The notes below the pieces were generated by a model that did not search any database, was not told the origin of the DNA, and was given only the letters and a program-made list of their open reading frames with translations. Below, piece after piece: positions 34,006 to 45,827 of a DNA stretch of 48,802 bases. This DNA comes from Polaromonas sp. Its GTDB lineage: Bacteria; Pseudomonadota; Gammaproteobacteria; Burkholderiales; Burkholderiaceae_C. The stretch covers positions 1 through 48,802 of the forward strand of contig NZ_JACDDD010000019.1 of assembly GCF_013817205.1 (NCBI RefSeq), in the 5' to 3' direction. Made by a program: the position numbers and the translations under genes. The first letter of the stretch is position 1, and every line of letters starts with the position of its first letter.

Positions 34006-35505
34006 TCAACCCAGCTTCTTCTTCAGCAATTCGTTGACCTGCGCCGGATTGGCCTTGCCTTTGGTGGCCTTCATGGCCTGGCCGACCAGTGCGTTCATGG
34101 CCTTGGTGTTGCCGGCCCGAACTTCCTCGACGTTTTTGGCATTGGCGGCCAGCACGGCATCGATGATTTTTTCGAGTTCACCAGTGTCGCTCATCTGCTT
34201 GAGGCCTTTGGCTTCGATGACGGCGTCGACCTCACCGCCTTCGCCGGTCCACAAAGCGTCAAACACCTGTTTGGCGGCGTTGTTGGAGATGGTGCCATCG
34301 CTGATACGGCTGATCAGGCGCGCCAGTTGCAAGTCGCTCACGGTCGACGCCTCGATAGCCTTGTCCTCGGTATTCAGGCGGCGCGACAGTTCACCCATCA
34401 CCCAGTTACTGGCCAGCTTGGCTTGTTTGCTGCCGACGGCAACAGCTTCAAAGTAAGCCGCCACCGCCTTGCTCTGCGTGAGCTGGCCGGCATCGTACTC
34501 GGGCAGCCCGTAGTCCCGCACGAAACGTGCGGCCATCACGCGCGGCAGCTCGGCCATTTCCGTGCGCGTTGTCTCCACCCACTCGCGTGAAATCACCAAA
34601 GGCGGCAAGTCCGGATCCGGAAAGTAGCGGTAATCCGCCGCGTCTTCCTTGGTGCGCATGGCGCGTGTTTCGCCGGTGTCCGGATCAAACAGCACAGTCG
34701 CCTGCTGGATAGCCTTGCCCTCCTCGATCTGCTCAATCTGCCAGCGCACTTCGTAATCGATGGCCTGCTGCATGAAGCGAAAGCTGTTCAGGTTCTTGAT
34801 CTCGCGGCGTGTGCCCAGGGGATCGCCGGGTTTGCGCACCGACACGTTGGCATCGCAGCGGAAGCTGCCCTCCTGCATGTTGCCGTCGCAAATGCCTATC
34901 CAGGTCACGATCTTGTGCAGCTCTTTGGCGTAGGCCACGGCTTCGGCGGAGGAGCGCATGTCCGGCTCGGTGACGATCTCAAGCAGCGGCGTGCCGGCGC
35001 GGTTCAGGTCAATGCCGCTCATGCCGATGAAGTCTTCATGCAGCGACTTGCCGGCGTCTTCTTCCAGATGGGCGCGTACCAGGCGCACCGACTTCTTCTC
35101 GCCATCAAGAAAAAACTCGACCTTGCCGCCTTGCACCACCGGGATTTCAAACTGGCTGATCTGGTAGCCCTTGGGTAGGTCAGGGTAGAAATAATTCTTG
35201 CGCGCAAACACGCTGCACTCGGCAATGTGGGCATCCACCGCCAAACCGAACTCGATGGCGCGCTGCACCGCGCCCTTGTTCATCACCGGCAGCGCACCGG
35301 GCAAGGCGAAATCCACCGCCGATGCGGCGGTATTCGGCTCAGCGCCAAAACTGGTGGGCGCGCGGCTGAAAATTTTCGATTGCGTGGTCAGTTGCGCATG
35401 GGTTTCAAAACCAATGATGACTTCGTAGCCCTGCACCAGCGGGCCGGTGGGCCGGCCGGCCTGCGCCTCGGCAAAGGGGTTGACGGTAGGGTGGGTCTGG
35501 CTCAT
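34006..35505 (-). CDS. gatB: Asp/Glu-tRNA amidotransferase subunit B
   Basis: tRNA-binding kinase subunit of GatCAB, which converts misacylated Glu-tRNA(Gln)/Asp-tRNA(Asn) to the amide form. [37 protein letters not shown] and [16 protein letters not shown] mark the cradle domain; a YqeY-like tail (about 430-499) ends in LLKKKLG. 499 residues from the ATG at 35503-35505; a GTG three codons upstream lies directly after the gatA stop and is possible. Confidence 0.95.
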   Translation of the reverse strand: MSQTHPTVNPFAEAQAGRPTGPLVQGYEVIIGFETHAQLTTQSKIFSRAPTSFGAEPNTAASAVDFALPGALPVMNKGAVQRAIEFGLAVDAHIAECSVFARKNYFYPDLPKGYQISQFEIPVVQGGKVEFFLDGEKKSVRLVRAHLEEDAGKSLHEDFIGMSGIDLNRAGTPLLEIVTEPDMRSSAEAVAYAKELHKIVTWIGICDGNMQEGSFRCDANVSVRKPGDPLGTRREIKNLNSFRFMQQAIDYEVRWQIEQIEEGKAIQQATVLFDPDTGETRAMRTKEDAADYRYFPDPDLPPLVISREWVETTRTEMAELPRVMAARFVRDYGLPEYDAGQLTQSKAVAAYFEAVAVGSKQAKLASNWVMGELSRRLNTEDKAIEASTVSDLQLARLISRISDGTISNNAAKQVFDALWTGEGGEVDAVIEAKGLKQMSDTGELEKIIDAVLAANAKNVEEVRAGNTKAMNALVGQAMKATKGKANPAQVNELLKKKLG

Positions 35506-35514
35506 GTCAATCAC

Positions 35515-37008
<1,494 letters not shown>

Positions 37009-37011
37009 CGC

Positions 37012-37311
37012 TTATTCAATCACTTTGGGGACAAGAAACAGGCCGCGCTCGACGGCAGGCGCGCTTTTCTGGCTTTGCTCGCGCTGGTTCGGCTCGCTGG
37101 CGATGTCGTCGCGCAGGCGCAGCGCCACCTGGCCCAGGACTGCGGCGGGATGCGCCAGCGGTTCGACGCCGTCGGTGTCGACCGCGTCCATCTGCGCCAC
37201 CAGCGAAAAAAAGCCGTTGAGCTGGCCGAGCACGCGGTCTGTCTCGTCGGGACGCAATTCCAGCCTCGCCAGATTGGCGACGCGTTTGATGTCTTCGGAT
37301 GTCAATGCCAT
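37012..37311 (-). CDS. gatC: Asp/Glu-tRNA amidotransferase subunit C
   Basis: Small subunit wrapping GatA and GatB. 99 residues with the typical [21 protein letters not shown] opening and a D..EPLAHP motif ([12 protein letters not shown]). First gene of gatCAB; ATG at 37309-37311. Divergent from mreB with a 252-bp gap. Confidence 0.94.
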   Translation of the reverse strand: MALTSEDIKRVANLARLELRPDETDRVLGQLNGFFSLVAQMDAVDTDGVEPLAHPAAVLGQVALRLRDDIASEPNQREQSQKSAPAVERGLFLVPKVIE

Positions 37312-38607
<1,296 letters not shown>

Positions 38608-38609
38608 CC

Positions 38610-38774
38610 CAGTACTGCAACCCGAAAATATCGAAACATGAAAGCGCGTCTTCGCACCCATGGCGGCGTTGCAACCCTTGCGAAGGCGTATAGCCTTCGC
38701 TGCGGCTGGCGCCTTGCCCTGTGCACGAAACCATCACTTTCATTTTGTTCCGCTACTTCCGGCCTGCAGTACTG
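38610..38774. repeat. 165-bp inverted-repeat (MITE-like) element between mreB and mreC
   Basis: Ends are the perfect 10-bp inverted repeats CAGTACTGCA (38610-38619) and TGCAGTACTG (38765-38774). Similarity continues inward to about 38 bp: the left arm runs to ATGAAAGCG and the right arm, reversed, to ATGAAAGTG. A perfect internal stem GCGAAGGC-5 nt-GCCTTCGC lies at 38680-38700. No clear target duplication and no ORF of note. Confidence 0.65.
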
Positions 38775-38826
38775 ACGCATCCTCCTTCTTGATGCAGCCG
38801 GATGGGCGCATGATTGACCGCAGACC

Positions 38827-39753
38827 ATGCCCTTAGGAACCCTCGACAGAACCCCACCCCCCTTCTTCCGGCAGGGGCCGTCGGCTTTGTCCAAACTGAT
38901 GTTTTTCAGTGCGCTTGCCCTGTTTTTGATGGTGGCTGACATGCGCTTCAAGGTCACCCAGCCGATACGCGCCGCGTTTGCCACGGCGTTGTACCCGGTG
39001 CAGTGGCTGGCCTTGCAACCGGTGCGTGCGGCTCAATACGGCGGCGGTTATTTCACCGCCCTGAACCAGGCCAAAACCAGCGAGGAGGCGGCCCGCCAGA
39101 AACTTGCCCAGCAGTCGTTGCGGGCGGGCCAGGTCGAGCAGCTTGCACTGGAAAACGCGCGGCTGCGCAAGTTGCTGGATCTGCGTGAACAAAAAGCCAT
39201 CGACGGCCTGGCCGCCGAGGTGCTGTACGACGCGCCCGACCCCTACACCCGCAAGGTGATCATCGACAAAGGCCTGGCGCACGGCGTTGAGCTGGCTTCG
39301 CCCGTGGTGGACGAGTCCGGCGTGCTGGGACAGGTGACCCGGGTGCACCCGCTGGTCAGCGAGGTCACGCTGGTCATAGACCGCGAGCTGGCCATCCCCG
39401 TGCTCAATGCCCGCACCGGCGCGCGCAGTGTGGCGTACGGCGAGCCGACGACCTCTGGCGGCGGGCTGGAGCTGCGTTTCATGGGCAGCAATTCGGATGT
39501 CCAGCAGGGTGACCTGCTCACCACCAGCGGCGTCGATGGCGTTTATCCGCCAGGCCTGCCGGTCGCCAGAATCGAACGCATCGAGCGCCGTGCCGAGTCG
39601 GCTTTTGCGCGTATTTACTGCACGCCACAAGCGCTGGTCGGCGCGGCCCGTCATGTGATGGTGATCAAGCCAGTCTCGGGGCAGATTCCGCCGCGCCCGG
39701 CTGACGAGCCCGCACCAGCGGCCGCACCGGTCAAAAAAGGAGGCAGCAAATGA
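38827..39753 (+). CDS. mreC: Rod-shape-determining protein MreC
   Basis: Periplasmic scaffold linking MreB to PBP2. One N-terminal membrane helix (about 20-40), a coiled coil (about 75-120, SEEAARQKLAQQSLRAGQVEQ) and the beta-barrel region with DPYTRKVIIDKG, GVLGQVTRVHP and GVYPPGLPVARIE. 308 residues. The stop overlaps the mreD start by 4 bp. Confidence 0.95.
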   Translation: MPLGTLDRTPPPFFRQGPSALSKLMFFSALALFLMVADMRFKVTQPIRAAFATALYPVQWLALQPVRAAQYGGGYFTALNQAKTSEEAARQKLAQQSLRAGQVEQLALENARLRKLLDLREQKAIDGLAAEVLYDAPDPYTRKVIIDKGLAHGVELASPVVDESGVLGQVTRVHPLVSEVTLVIDRELAIPVLNARTGARSVAYGEPTTSGGGLELRFMGSNSDVQQGDLLTTSGVDGVYPPGLPVARIERIERRAESAFARIYCTPQALVGAARHVMVIKPVSGQIPPRPADEPAPAAAPVKKGGSK

Positions 39754-40268
39754 TCATGCCCTCAGGCCAGCAGCTGCTGCTGCCAGCCAACCCGGTCTTC
39801 ATCTGGACCAGCCTGATCGTGGCCCTGCTGCTGGACATGCTGCCACTGGGGCGTGTGCCCTGGATGCCCGATTTTCTGGCGCTGGTGCTGGTGTTCTGGA
39901 ATGTGCATCAGCCGCAACGCGTGGGCATAGGCTTGGCCTTCATGTTCGGCCTCGGCATGGACGTGCACCAGTCTGCCCTGCTCGGGCAGCACGCGCTGGC
40001 CTATACCACGCTCAGTTTTTTCGCCACCATGATCCATCGCCGCCTGCTGTGGTTTTCGGTGCCGTCGCAGGCCGTGCAGGTGCTGCCACTGTTTTTTGTG
40101 TCGCACGGCGTGGAGATCATCATCCGCATGAGCAGCGGCGGCATCTTCCCGGGCTGGACGCTGCTGCTGGCGCCGCTGGCCGAGTCGCTGCTGTGGCCGG
40201 TGGTCAGCGTGATGCTGCTGGCGCCGCAGCGTCGAGCACCGAATCCTGACGAGAATAGACCATTATGA
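39750..40268 (+). CDS. mreD: Rod-shape-determining protein MreD
   Basis: Inner-membrane member of the elongasome. 172 residues with five to six hydrophobic segments and family motifs MPDFLALVLVFWNVHQPQRVGIG and GLGMDVHQSALLGQHALAYT. ATGA overlap with mreC. Repeat B begins directly after the stop. Confidence 0.93.
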   Translation: MIMPSGQQLLLPANPVFIWTSLIVALLLDMLPLGRVPWMPDFLALVLVFWNVHQPQRVGIGLAFMFGLGMDVHQSALLGQHALAYTTLSFFATMIHRRLLWFSVPSQAVQVLPLFFVSHGVEIIIRMSSGGIFPGWTLLLAPLAESLLWPVVSVMLLAPQRRAPNPDENRPL

Positions 40269-40368
40269 AGCCCCCACGGTTGCGCACTACGTGTCGCTCC
40301 CTGCCCCCCGAGGGGGTCGTTGCGCCTGCGGGCCGGCAAAGCCGGACCCGCGGCCCCGGCTTGAAAGG
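40268..40368 (-). repeat. Dispersed repeat B between mreD and mrdA
   Basis: Read on the minus strand: GGGCCGCGGGTCCGGCTTTG, CCGGCCCGCAGGCGCAACGA, CCCCCTCGGGGGGCAGGGAG, CGACACGTAGTGCGCAACCG, TGGGGGCTTCAT. Nearly the same as the copies at 46.7 and 48.6 kb; its end touches the mreD stop. Confidence 0.8.
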
Positions 40369-40437
40369 GAGGGCTGGTACTGCAGCCCATCTCCATGGAT
40401 TCGGGGCACTTATTGACCGGCGCGAGATCCGACTGAC

Positions 40438-42504
40438 ATGACTGAACTTCGCGACGTTGAAGCCGACCTCTCGCGCTTTCGTGCGCGGGTGCTGGTGGTC
40501 GCGCTGGTGATTCTGCTGGCGTTCGGGCTGGTGGCTGCCCGCCTGGTTTACCTGCAGGTAGTCCGGTATGACGACCTCAACGCGCAGGCTGAGAGCAACC
40601 GCACGGCCGTGGTCCCCATCGTGCCCAATCGCGGCCTGATCCTGGACCGCAATGGCGTGGTACTTGCGACCAACTACTCGGCCTACACGCTGGAGATCAC
40701 ACCGTCGAAAGTCAGCGACCTCGATGGCACGATAGAAGCGCTGGGCCACCTCGTGGAGATTTCGGCCCGTGACAAACGGCGCTTCAAGAAGCTGCGCGAC
40801 GAGTCAAAGAACTTCGAGTCCCTGCCCATACGCACACGGCTCAGTGACGAGGAGGTCGCGCGTTTTGCGGCCCAGCGTTTCCGCTTCCCCGGTGTGGACA
40901 TCAAGGCGCGCTTGTTTCGCAACTACCCCTACGGCGAATTAGCCAGCCATGTGGTGGGCTATATCGGCCGCATCAACCAGGCCGAAAAAGAGCGCATCGA
41001 GGAAAACGACGAGGAGGGCAACTACCGCGGCACCGACTACATCGGCAAGCTCGGGGTAGAGCAGAGTTTTGAGCAGCAACTGCATGGCAACACCGGCGTC
41101 GAGCAGGTCGAAACCTCGGCCGGTGGTCGCGCGGTGCGCAAGCTGGCCAGCAACCCGGCCACCCCAGGCCACACGGTCACGCTGTCGATAGACATCCGTC
41201 TGCAAAAGCTTGTGGAAGACATGTTTGGCGACAGGCGCGGCGCCCTGGTCGCGCTGGACCCGAAAACCGGCGAGGTGCTGGCCTTCGTCAGCAAGCCCAC
41301 TTTCGATCCCAATCTGTTTGTGGACGGCATCGACAGCGAAAGCTGGCAGGCGCTCAATGAGTCGATTGACAAGCCCATGCTGAACCGGGCGCTGCGCGGA
41401 ACCTATCCGCCAGGCTCCACCTACAAGCCCTTCATGGCGATGGCGGCGCTCGAGTCCGGCAAACGCCAGCCCGGCAGCATCACCAACGACACCGGCTCGT
41501 GGATGTTCGGCGGGCACCAGTTTCGCAGCCACGGCGCCGGGCTGGGGCCGGTGGACATGCATCAAAGCATCGTCAAGTCCAGCAACGTCTATTACTACGC
41601 GCTGGCCAATGACCTGGGCGTGGATGCCATGCACGATTTCATGAAACCGCTGAGCTTCGGGCAGATCACGGGCATAGACATTCACGGCGAAGTCAGGGGC
41701 GTGTTGCCCAGCCAAGCCTGGAAGCGCGACTACTACAAGAAGCCGGAGCAGAAAAAGTGGTACGCCGGCGAAACCATTTCGCTGGGCATCGGCCAAGGCT
41801 ACAACAGCTTCACCATGCTGCAGCTGGCCCAGGCCACCGCCATCCTGGCCAACAATGGGGTCAAGCACAAGCCGCGGCTGGTGATTGCCACGCAGGACCC
41901 GGTGACACGTGTGAGCGAGCCGGTGGCTCTGGGTGCTGGCGAGGACCTGGGCTACAAGCCGGGCCACATTGCCGTCGTCCGCAAGGCACTGGTGAGCGTC
42001 ACGCAGGAAGGCACGTCGGCGCGGGTTTTCGCGGGCGCGGCTTACCTCAGTGGCGGGAAAACCGGCACCGCCCAGGCCAGCACGGTGGGCCAGAAAGAAA
42101 GATACGACGCACGCAAGCTCGAAGAACACCAGCGTGACCACGCGCTGTACATGGCATTTGCTCCTGCAGACAACCCCAGGATCGCGTTGGCTGTGGTGGT
42201 GGAGAACGCCGGCTTTGGCGCCGCTCACGCAGCGCCGATTGCCCGGCGCGTGTTTGATTACGTGTTGTTGGGTCACTACCCCAATGAAGTTGATCTGGCG
42301 GCTGTGCAAAAGGGTCTGGCGGGTGCGCCTGTCGGCAAGCCGCGACTGGCTGCCGATGTGGCCGACCTACTGACGCCCAGTGGCGCGGGTGCGGCGCGTG
42401 GCGGTGCCTCGACGACTGCCAGCGCCGCCAGGGCGGCGGCGATTGCCGAAGCAGTGAGCAAGCTGGCGCCGGCCGTGCCTGCGCTGGATGTCTATCCTGA
42501 TTAG
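40438..42504 (+). CDS. mrdA: Penicillin-binding protein 2 (elongasome transpeptidase)
   Basis: Class B PBP cross-linking peptidoglycan for elongation. N-terminal TM helix (about 18-38), pedestal domain, transpeptidase with active Ser327 in GSTYKPF, SSN at 380-382 (VKSSNVYYY) and KTG at 541-543 (GGKTGTAQ). 688 residues; the Ala-rich tail after 610 is longer than in enterobacteria. Separated from mreD by 169 bp containing repeat B. rodA is not in the window downstream, unlike the commonest arrangement. Confidence 0.96.
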   Translation: MTELRDVEADLSRFRARVLVVALVILLAFGLVAARLVYLQVVRYDDLNAQAESNRTAVVPIVPNRGLILDRNGVVLATNYSAYTLEITPSKVSDLDGTIEALGHLVEISARDKRRFKKLRDESKNFESLPIRTRLSDEEVARFAAQRFRFPGVDIKARLFRNYPYGELASHVVGYIGRINQAEKERIEENDEEGNYRGTDYIGKLGVEQSFEQQLHGNTGVEQVETSAGGRAVRKLASNPATPGHTVTLSIDIRLQKLVEDMFGDRRGALVALDPKTGEVLAFVSKPTFDPNLFVDGIDSESWQALNESIDKPMLNRALRGTYPPGSTYKPFMAMAALESGKRQPGSITNDTGSWMFGGHQFRSHGAGLGPVDMHQSIVKSSNVYYYALANDLGVDAMHDFMKPLSFGQITGIDIHGEVRGVLPSQAWKRDYYKKPEQKKWYAGETISLGIGQGYNSFTMLQLAQATAILANNGVKHKPRLVIATQDPVTRVSEPVALGAGEDLGYKPGHIAVVRKALVSVTQEGTSARVFAGAAYLSGGKTGTAQASTVGQKERYDARKLEEHQRDHALYMAFAPADNPRIALAVVVENAGFGAAHAAPIARRVFDYVLLGHYPNEVDLAAVQKGLAGAPVGKPRLAADVADLLTPSGAGAARGGASTTASAARAAAIAEAVSKLAPAVPALDVYPD

Positions 42505-42516
42505 TTGCGGATGACC

Positions 42517-42612
42517 CTATAGCGTGTACGCGTCGGAAAGTCCCCCGTCAAGGCTGTTGAGCGTGTTGAGGCTGCGCAGGTAAGCGACCAGCACCCCGGA
42601 AACGCGCCGAGT
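42517..42612 (-). pseudogene. C-terminal remnant of a c-type cytochrome-like gene
   Basis: A 31-codon frame ending in TAG reads VLVAYLRSLNTLNSLDGG near its middle, the pattern of the last helix of a c-type cytochrome (…VAYLRSL). It is closed upstream by tandem stops and directly abuts the MAPEG gene. Too short to be a gene; the upstream part seems to have been replaced. Confidence 0.35.
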
Positions 42613-42648
42613 TCATCAGTGCTGTTTGACCTGTCTGGCCCTGGTGTT

Positions 42649-43068
42649 TTACCCGACCACCAAGGCCCAACCCAGCGAGACTTGGGCGGCAACGCCGCAT
42701 AAAAATGCCATGGTACGTGGGACGATGGGCATACCCACTGCACTGATGACATAGTGCGCCAAACGCGCCCAAAAATAGGCTTGGCACGCAATGGCCGTGG
42801 CAGGGCTTGCTGCTCCAGCGCAATGCACCGCGACAGCCAGCGGCGCAAAAACGACCAGGTTCTCAACAGCATTGAGATGGGCCCGCGCCGCCCGATCTGC
42901 CCAAGGTGCCCTTGGCGGCGGGTCAGGCAACGGAAACCAGGCCCAGCCTGGTGGCCCGAGTTCCTTGAATCGATTGACGACGTAGGGAATCCAAAAAAGC
43001 CCTGTCATGACACAGGTGCAAGCGAGCCAGAAGAGTTCGGGTGGCAAACTGGAGGAATTAACGGGCAT
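42649..43068 (-). CDS. MAPEG-family membrane protein
   Basis: Four-helix membrane protein of the MAPEG (eicosanoid/glutathione metabolism) family; typical motifs are RAHLNAVENLVVFAPLAVAVH and FWARLAHYVISAVGMPIVPRTMAF. 139 residues from the ATG at 43066-43068, the usual size; an ATG at 43111-43113 would add 15. In bacteria the function is mostly unknown. Base composition is lower in GC than neighbouring genes, and it sits beside a cytochrome remnant, suggesting insertion together with the AraC gene. Confidence 0.85.
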   Translation of the reverse strand: MPVNSSSLPPELFWLACTCVMTGLFWIPYVVNRFKELGPPGWAWFPLPDPPPRAPWADRAARAHLNAVENLVVFAPLAVAVHCAGAASPATAIACQAYFWARLAHYVISAVGMPIVPRTMAFLCGVAAQVSLGWALVVG

Positions 43069-43111
43069 GGCAGAGGTTTTCTGACGGAGTACGTCGGAGA
43101 GTTGCGAAGCC

Positions 43112-44041
43112 ATGAATACTAGGGAGCGGCGTGCTGGTACGCCGGTCTGTTCCGGCACAGAATACAGGCTGTCCGAGAACTCGTTGTGCCGTGCCCGACT
43201 TTCAAAGCCCATCGCCATGCAACCTGATGTGAATGCCAATGCCCGCAGTTCCCCCCGCGTGTGGGTTATCAAGGGTGACCAGATGCGGATTGAATCGTCA
43301 GAGCCAGCACAGGCCAGTGCGCCGTTCAAGCTGTTGTTGCAGGTTTCCGGGGTCTCTGCGCTTCGACAGGGCGGACGCAAGACAGTGCTCGCCCCAGAAG
43401 GTCTTGCCTTTATCGACGGTGCGGCGCCCTTCGCACTGGAGGCCGATGGAGACTTTGAGCAAGTAGTTGTTTCCTTGTCACGCGGCCTGGTGACTTCGCT
43501 GTACCGCAACATTGAGCGGCGGACCGCGATTGCATACGTGGATGCAGGCGCGCAGCCTCTTGTGAGAGAAGTGATGCATGCCTATGCGGCGGCCTCGCTC
43601 CAGATGGACGCCAGGGCGCACGTGCATGCCACGGTAGCCATCACTCATCTGCTTGGGGCGATGAATCCACCAGGTGCGCAAACATCAGCAGATCGCTCGT
43701 ACCTGAGGGCATTGGCGTTGATAGACACGCAGATAGACCGGGTCGATGCGCAGGATGTGGCCAGGCAGCTTGGCGTGAGCCGACGCTATCTGGACAAGCT
43801 GTTCCATCGCACGGGGCGCAGCTTCGCAACCCATCTTTGGGATCGCCGCATCGCTCTGGCAGCAGAGTGGCTCCAGCGCCCCGGCCCGATCAGCATCACG
43901 GAAGTTGCTCACGGAGTCGGGTTCAAGGACAGCTCACACTTTGCACGCATGTTTCGCTCCCGCTATGGGCAGTCGCCCCGCCATTGGATGCAAACCAACG
44001 CCAGCAAGCGCAACTCCTCTTCGCTGGAACGCGCTAGCTGA
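43112..44041 (+). CDS. AraC-family transcriptional regulator
   Basis: C-terminal double HTH (about 205-300) with ARQLGVSRRYLDKLFHRTGRSF and VAHGVGFKDSSHFARMFRSRYGQSPRHW. An AraC_binding_2-like sensor domain (about 55-170) precedes it but appears short at the N-terminus. 309 residues from 43112, or 274 from an ATG at 43217; neither has a strong ribosome-binding site. The 43112 start lies in the same CATG as a possible MAPEG start on the other strand. Probably regulates the divergent MAPEG gene. Confidence 0.8.
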   Translation: MNTRERRAGTPVCSGTEYRLSENSLCRARLSKPIAMQPDVNANARSSPRVWVIKGDQMRIESSEPAQASAPFKLLLQVSGVSALRQGGRKTVLAPEGLAFIDGAAPFALEADGDFEQVVVSLSRGLVTSLYRNIERRTAIAYVDAGAQPLVREVMHAYAAASLQMDARAHVHATVAITHLLGAMNPPGAQTSADRSYLRALALIDTQIDRVDAQDVARQLGVSRRYLDKLFHRTGRSFATHLWDRRIALAAEWLQRPGPISITEVAHGVGFKDSSHFARMFRSRYGQSPRHWMQTNASKRNSSSLERAS

Positions 44042-44061
44042 TTCAGCCCCAAAAATTTCTG

Positions 44062-44820
44062 CTATTTCAGGAAGGCGTCAAACCCGGTTTTGAGGATCAG
44101 CGCGCTCACCACGACGATAAACACCACGCGCACAAAACCCGCACCGTGTTTGAGTGCCAGGCGAGTGCCGAGCAGGCTGCCTATCACGTTGGCCACGGCC
44201 ATGGTCAGCGCAAAGTGCCACCAGACATGGCCCTTGTACGCAAACAGCAGCAAGGCCGCCAGATTGGTTGAGGTATTGAGCAGCTTGGCCGATGCCGAGG
44301 CATTCAAAAAGTCATAGCCCAGCCAGCGCACAAACAGGAATACAAAAAAGCTGCCAGTGCCTGGGCCAAAAAATCCGTCGTAAAACCCCAACCCCAGGCC
44401 GATGCAGCAGGCGGCTGTGGTTTCGGCATGGCCGCTGAAGCGGGGTGCATGGTGGCGGCCCAGTTCCTTTTTGGCCAGGGTGTAGAGCAGCACCGCCAGC
44501 AGCACAAAGGGCAGCGCCTTGCGCAAGAAACCCGGTGAGATGACGGTGACCAGCCAGGCGCCGGCCAGCGAGCCGGCAAAGCCTGCCGCTGCTGCCGGCA
44601 GCAGGGCTGACCAGCGCATGTCCACACGGCGGGCATATTGGACGGTGGCGACCGCAGTGCCCCAGACCGAGGCCCCTTTGTTCACGCCGAACAAGGTGGC
44701 GGGATGGGTGGTGGGGAAGACGGCAAACAGGGCCGGCACCAGAATCAGGCCGCCACCACCGACGATGGCATCCACAAAACCTGCCAGCAGCGAGGCCAGC
44801 GTCACGATCAGCAATTCCAT
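44062..44820 (-). CDS. TauE/SafE-family permease
   Basis: Inner-membrane anion permease of the sulfite exporter TauE/SafE family (YfcA-like), 252 residues, about eight helices. Conserved halves are GFVDAIVGGGGLILVPAL and GLGFYDGFFGPGTGSFFVFLF, with LLNTSTNLAALLLFA. Substrate probably a small organic or sulfur anion, by family analogy. Convergent with the AraC gene. Confidence 0.9.
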   Translation of the reverse strand: MELLIVTLASLLAGFVDAIVGGGGLILVPALFAVFPTTHPATLFGVNKGASVWGTAVATVQYARRVDMRWSALLPAAAAGFAGSLAGAWLVTVISPGFLRKALPFVLLAVLLYTLAKKELGRHHAPRFSGHAETTAACCIGLGLGFYDGFFGPGTGSFFVFLFVRWLGYDFLNASASAKLLNTSTNLAALLLFAYKGHVWWHFALTMAVANVIGSLLGTRLALKHGAGFVRVVFIVVVSALILKTGFDAFLK

Positions 44821-45170
44821 GAATGGATTGTCTCATCGGGCCTGAAGGGCCAGCGGATGGCTCGCAGCGATGCCGGGTTCAGGTGGGCGACAGACAAAAA
44901 AAAGCACCGGGCTAGCCGGCGCTTTGCAAAAAACATCACCAAGGATGCTTGTTCTGTTCTGGTTGATCTGTTTGTCTCCTCGGCCCCTCTGCGAGCACGG
45001 AGGCTCGCCTGCAGGTCAGCCAATGTAGGTTGCGCACCCGGTTAATGCATCGGGATTTTCCCTGCCTTGCTGCATGCCTTATCAAGGCAGATGGCATGAC
45101 TTGTGCCCCGTATCATGGCTGCTGGCCCGCAGTTGCGGCATCGGCATTTCGCCGCCAACCTGGACACCTC
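44821..45170. other. 350-bp region without a confident gene
   Basis: Holds a leftward terminator (44895-44931) and a GAGCACGGAGGCTCGC inverted segment near 44992. Small open frames are present but none has a recognisable product. A leftward short transcript is possible (see findings). Confidence 0.5.
44895..44931 (-). terminator. Intrinsic terminator, leftward, without an obvious gene
   Basis: Minus strand reads AAAGCGCCGG-CTAGC-CCGGTGCTTT followed by a run of eight T (one A/G-type mismatch in the stem). It points leftward between the TauE gene start and the protease-like gene; no leftward coding gene lies directly upstream. Confidence 0.65.
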
Positions 45171-45683
45171 ATGGGCAATAACAGCACGGATAAAGCGGGC
45201 CGGGGAGGATTGGCCTGGGGGCCCCTGGCCATCGTGCTCTTCTGGCTGGCCATCATGGGGGTGCTGTATGCGGTGATGAGCCAGGTGCTCAAGCCGCCGC
45301 CGCTGGTGGTCTCTGCGACCGGGGAACTCTCGATTGCCCGGGCCCGCGACGGCCACTTTTATGCGCAGGGCCAGATCGAGGGCAAGCCGGTGACCTTTCT
45401 GGTCGACACCGGCGCATCGCTGGTTGTGGTCAGCGAAGCCTTTGCACGGGAAGCCGGCTTCTCGACTGGCGAGCCGACCACTTTCCGTACCGCCAACGGC
45501 GAGCTCAAGGGACGCACTGTTCCTGGCCTGACCGTCTCTGTGGGCCCGGCCCGTGTTTCCGGTTTGCGTGTTGGTGTGGGCCTGGTCGGCCCGGACCCCT
45601 CGGTTGCGCTGTTGGGACAGAGTTTTCTGTCCCGCTTCGAACTGGTGCTGTCCGGGGACACCATGACCCTGCGCGCGAAGTAG
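45171..45683 (+). CDS. Membrane-anchored retropepsin-like aspartic protease (clan AA)
   Basis: Single-domain aspartic protease. N-terminal TM anchor (about 14-36), then a retropepsin fold with the catalytic triad Asp79-Thr80-Gly81 (FLVDTGASLVVVS), a flap-like region and VALLGQSFLSRF, as in the TIGR02281 family. Such proteins would work as dimers in the periplasm. 170 residues from the ATG at 45171; the frame extends further upstream without family features. Substrate unknown. Confidence 0.85.
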   Translation: MGNNSTDKAGRGGLAWGPLAIVLFWLAIMGVLYAVMSQVLKPPPLVVSATGELSIARARDGHFYAQGQIEGKPVTFLVDTGASLVVVSEAFAREAGFSTGEPTTFRTANGELKGRTVPGLTVSVGPARVSGLRVGVGLVGPDPSVALLGQSFLSRFELVLSGDTMTLRAK

Positions 45684-45827
45684 GTCTTGGTCTTGCACCA
45701 AGTGTTTTGCCCGGGCTGCGGCCGGCATTAAGTTACTGCCGTTGCGGTAATTGATGACTGACGCGCGCGCTGTCCCTGCCTACGATGGACCCTGTCAAGT
45801 TCTCCCTGCGGGGAGCAGGAAACCATC

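Noticed and set aside
44026..44080. Possible ninth repeat A copy at the end of the AraC gene (GCTAGCTGATTCAG … CTGCTATTTCAG)
   Set aside because: Only the first box and a distant GCTAT are present; spacing and later boxes do not fit.
44808..45023. 71-codon minus-strand frame over the orphan terminator
   Set aside because: Part of its codons are the terminator stem and T-run itself; no recognisable protein. Kept as a possible RNA instead.
45727..45760. Imperfect palindrome TTACTGCCGTTGCGGTAA upstream of the ClpP-like gene
   Set aside because: Interrupted symmetry and no matching regulator nearby; too weak to call an operator.
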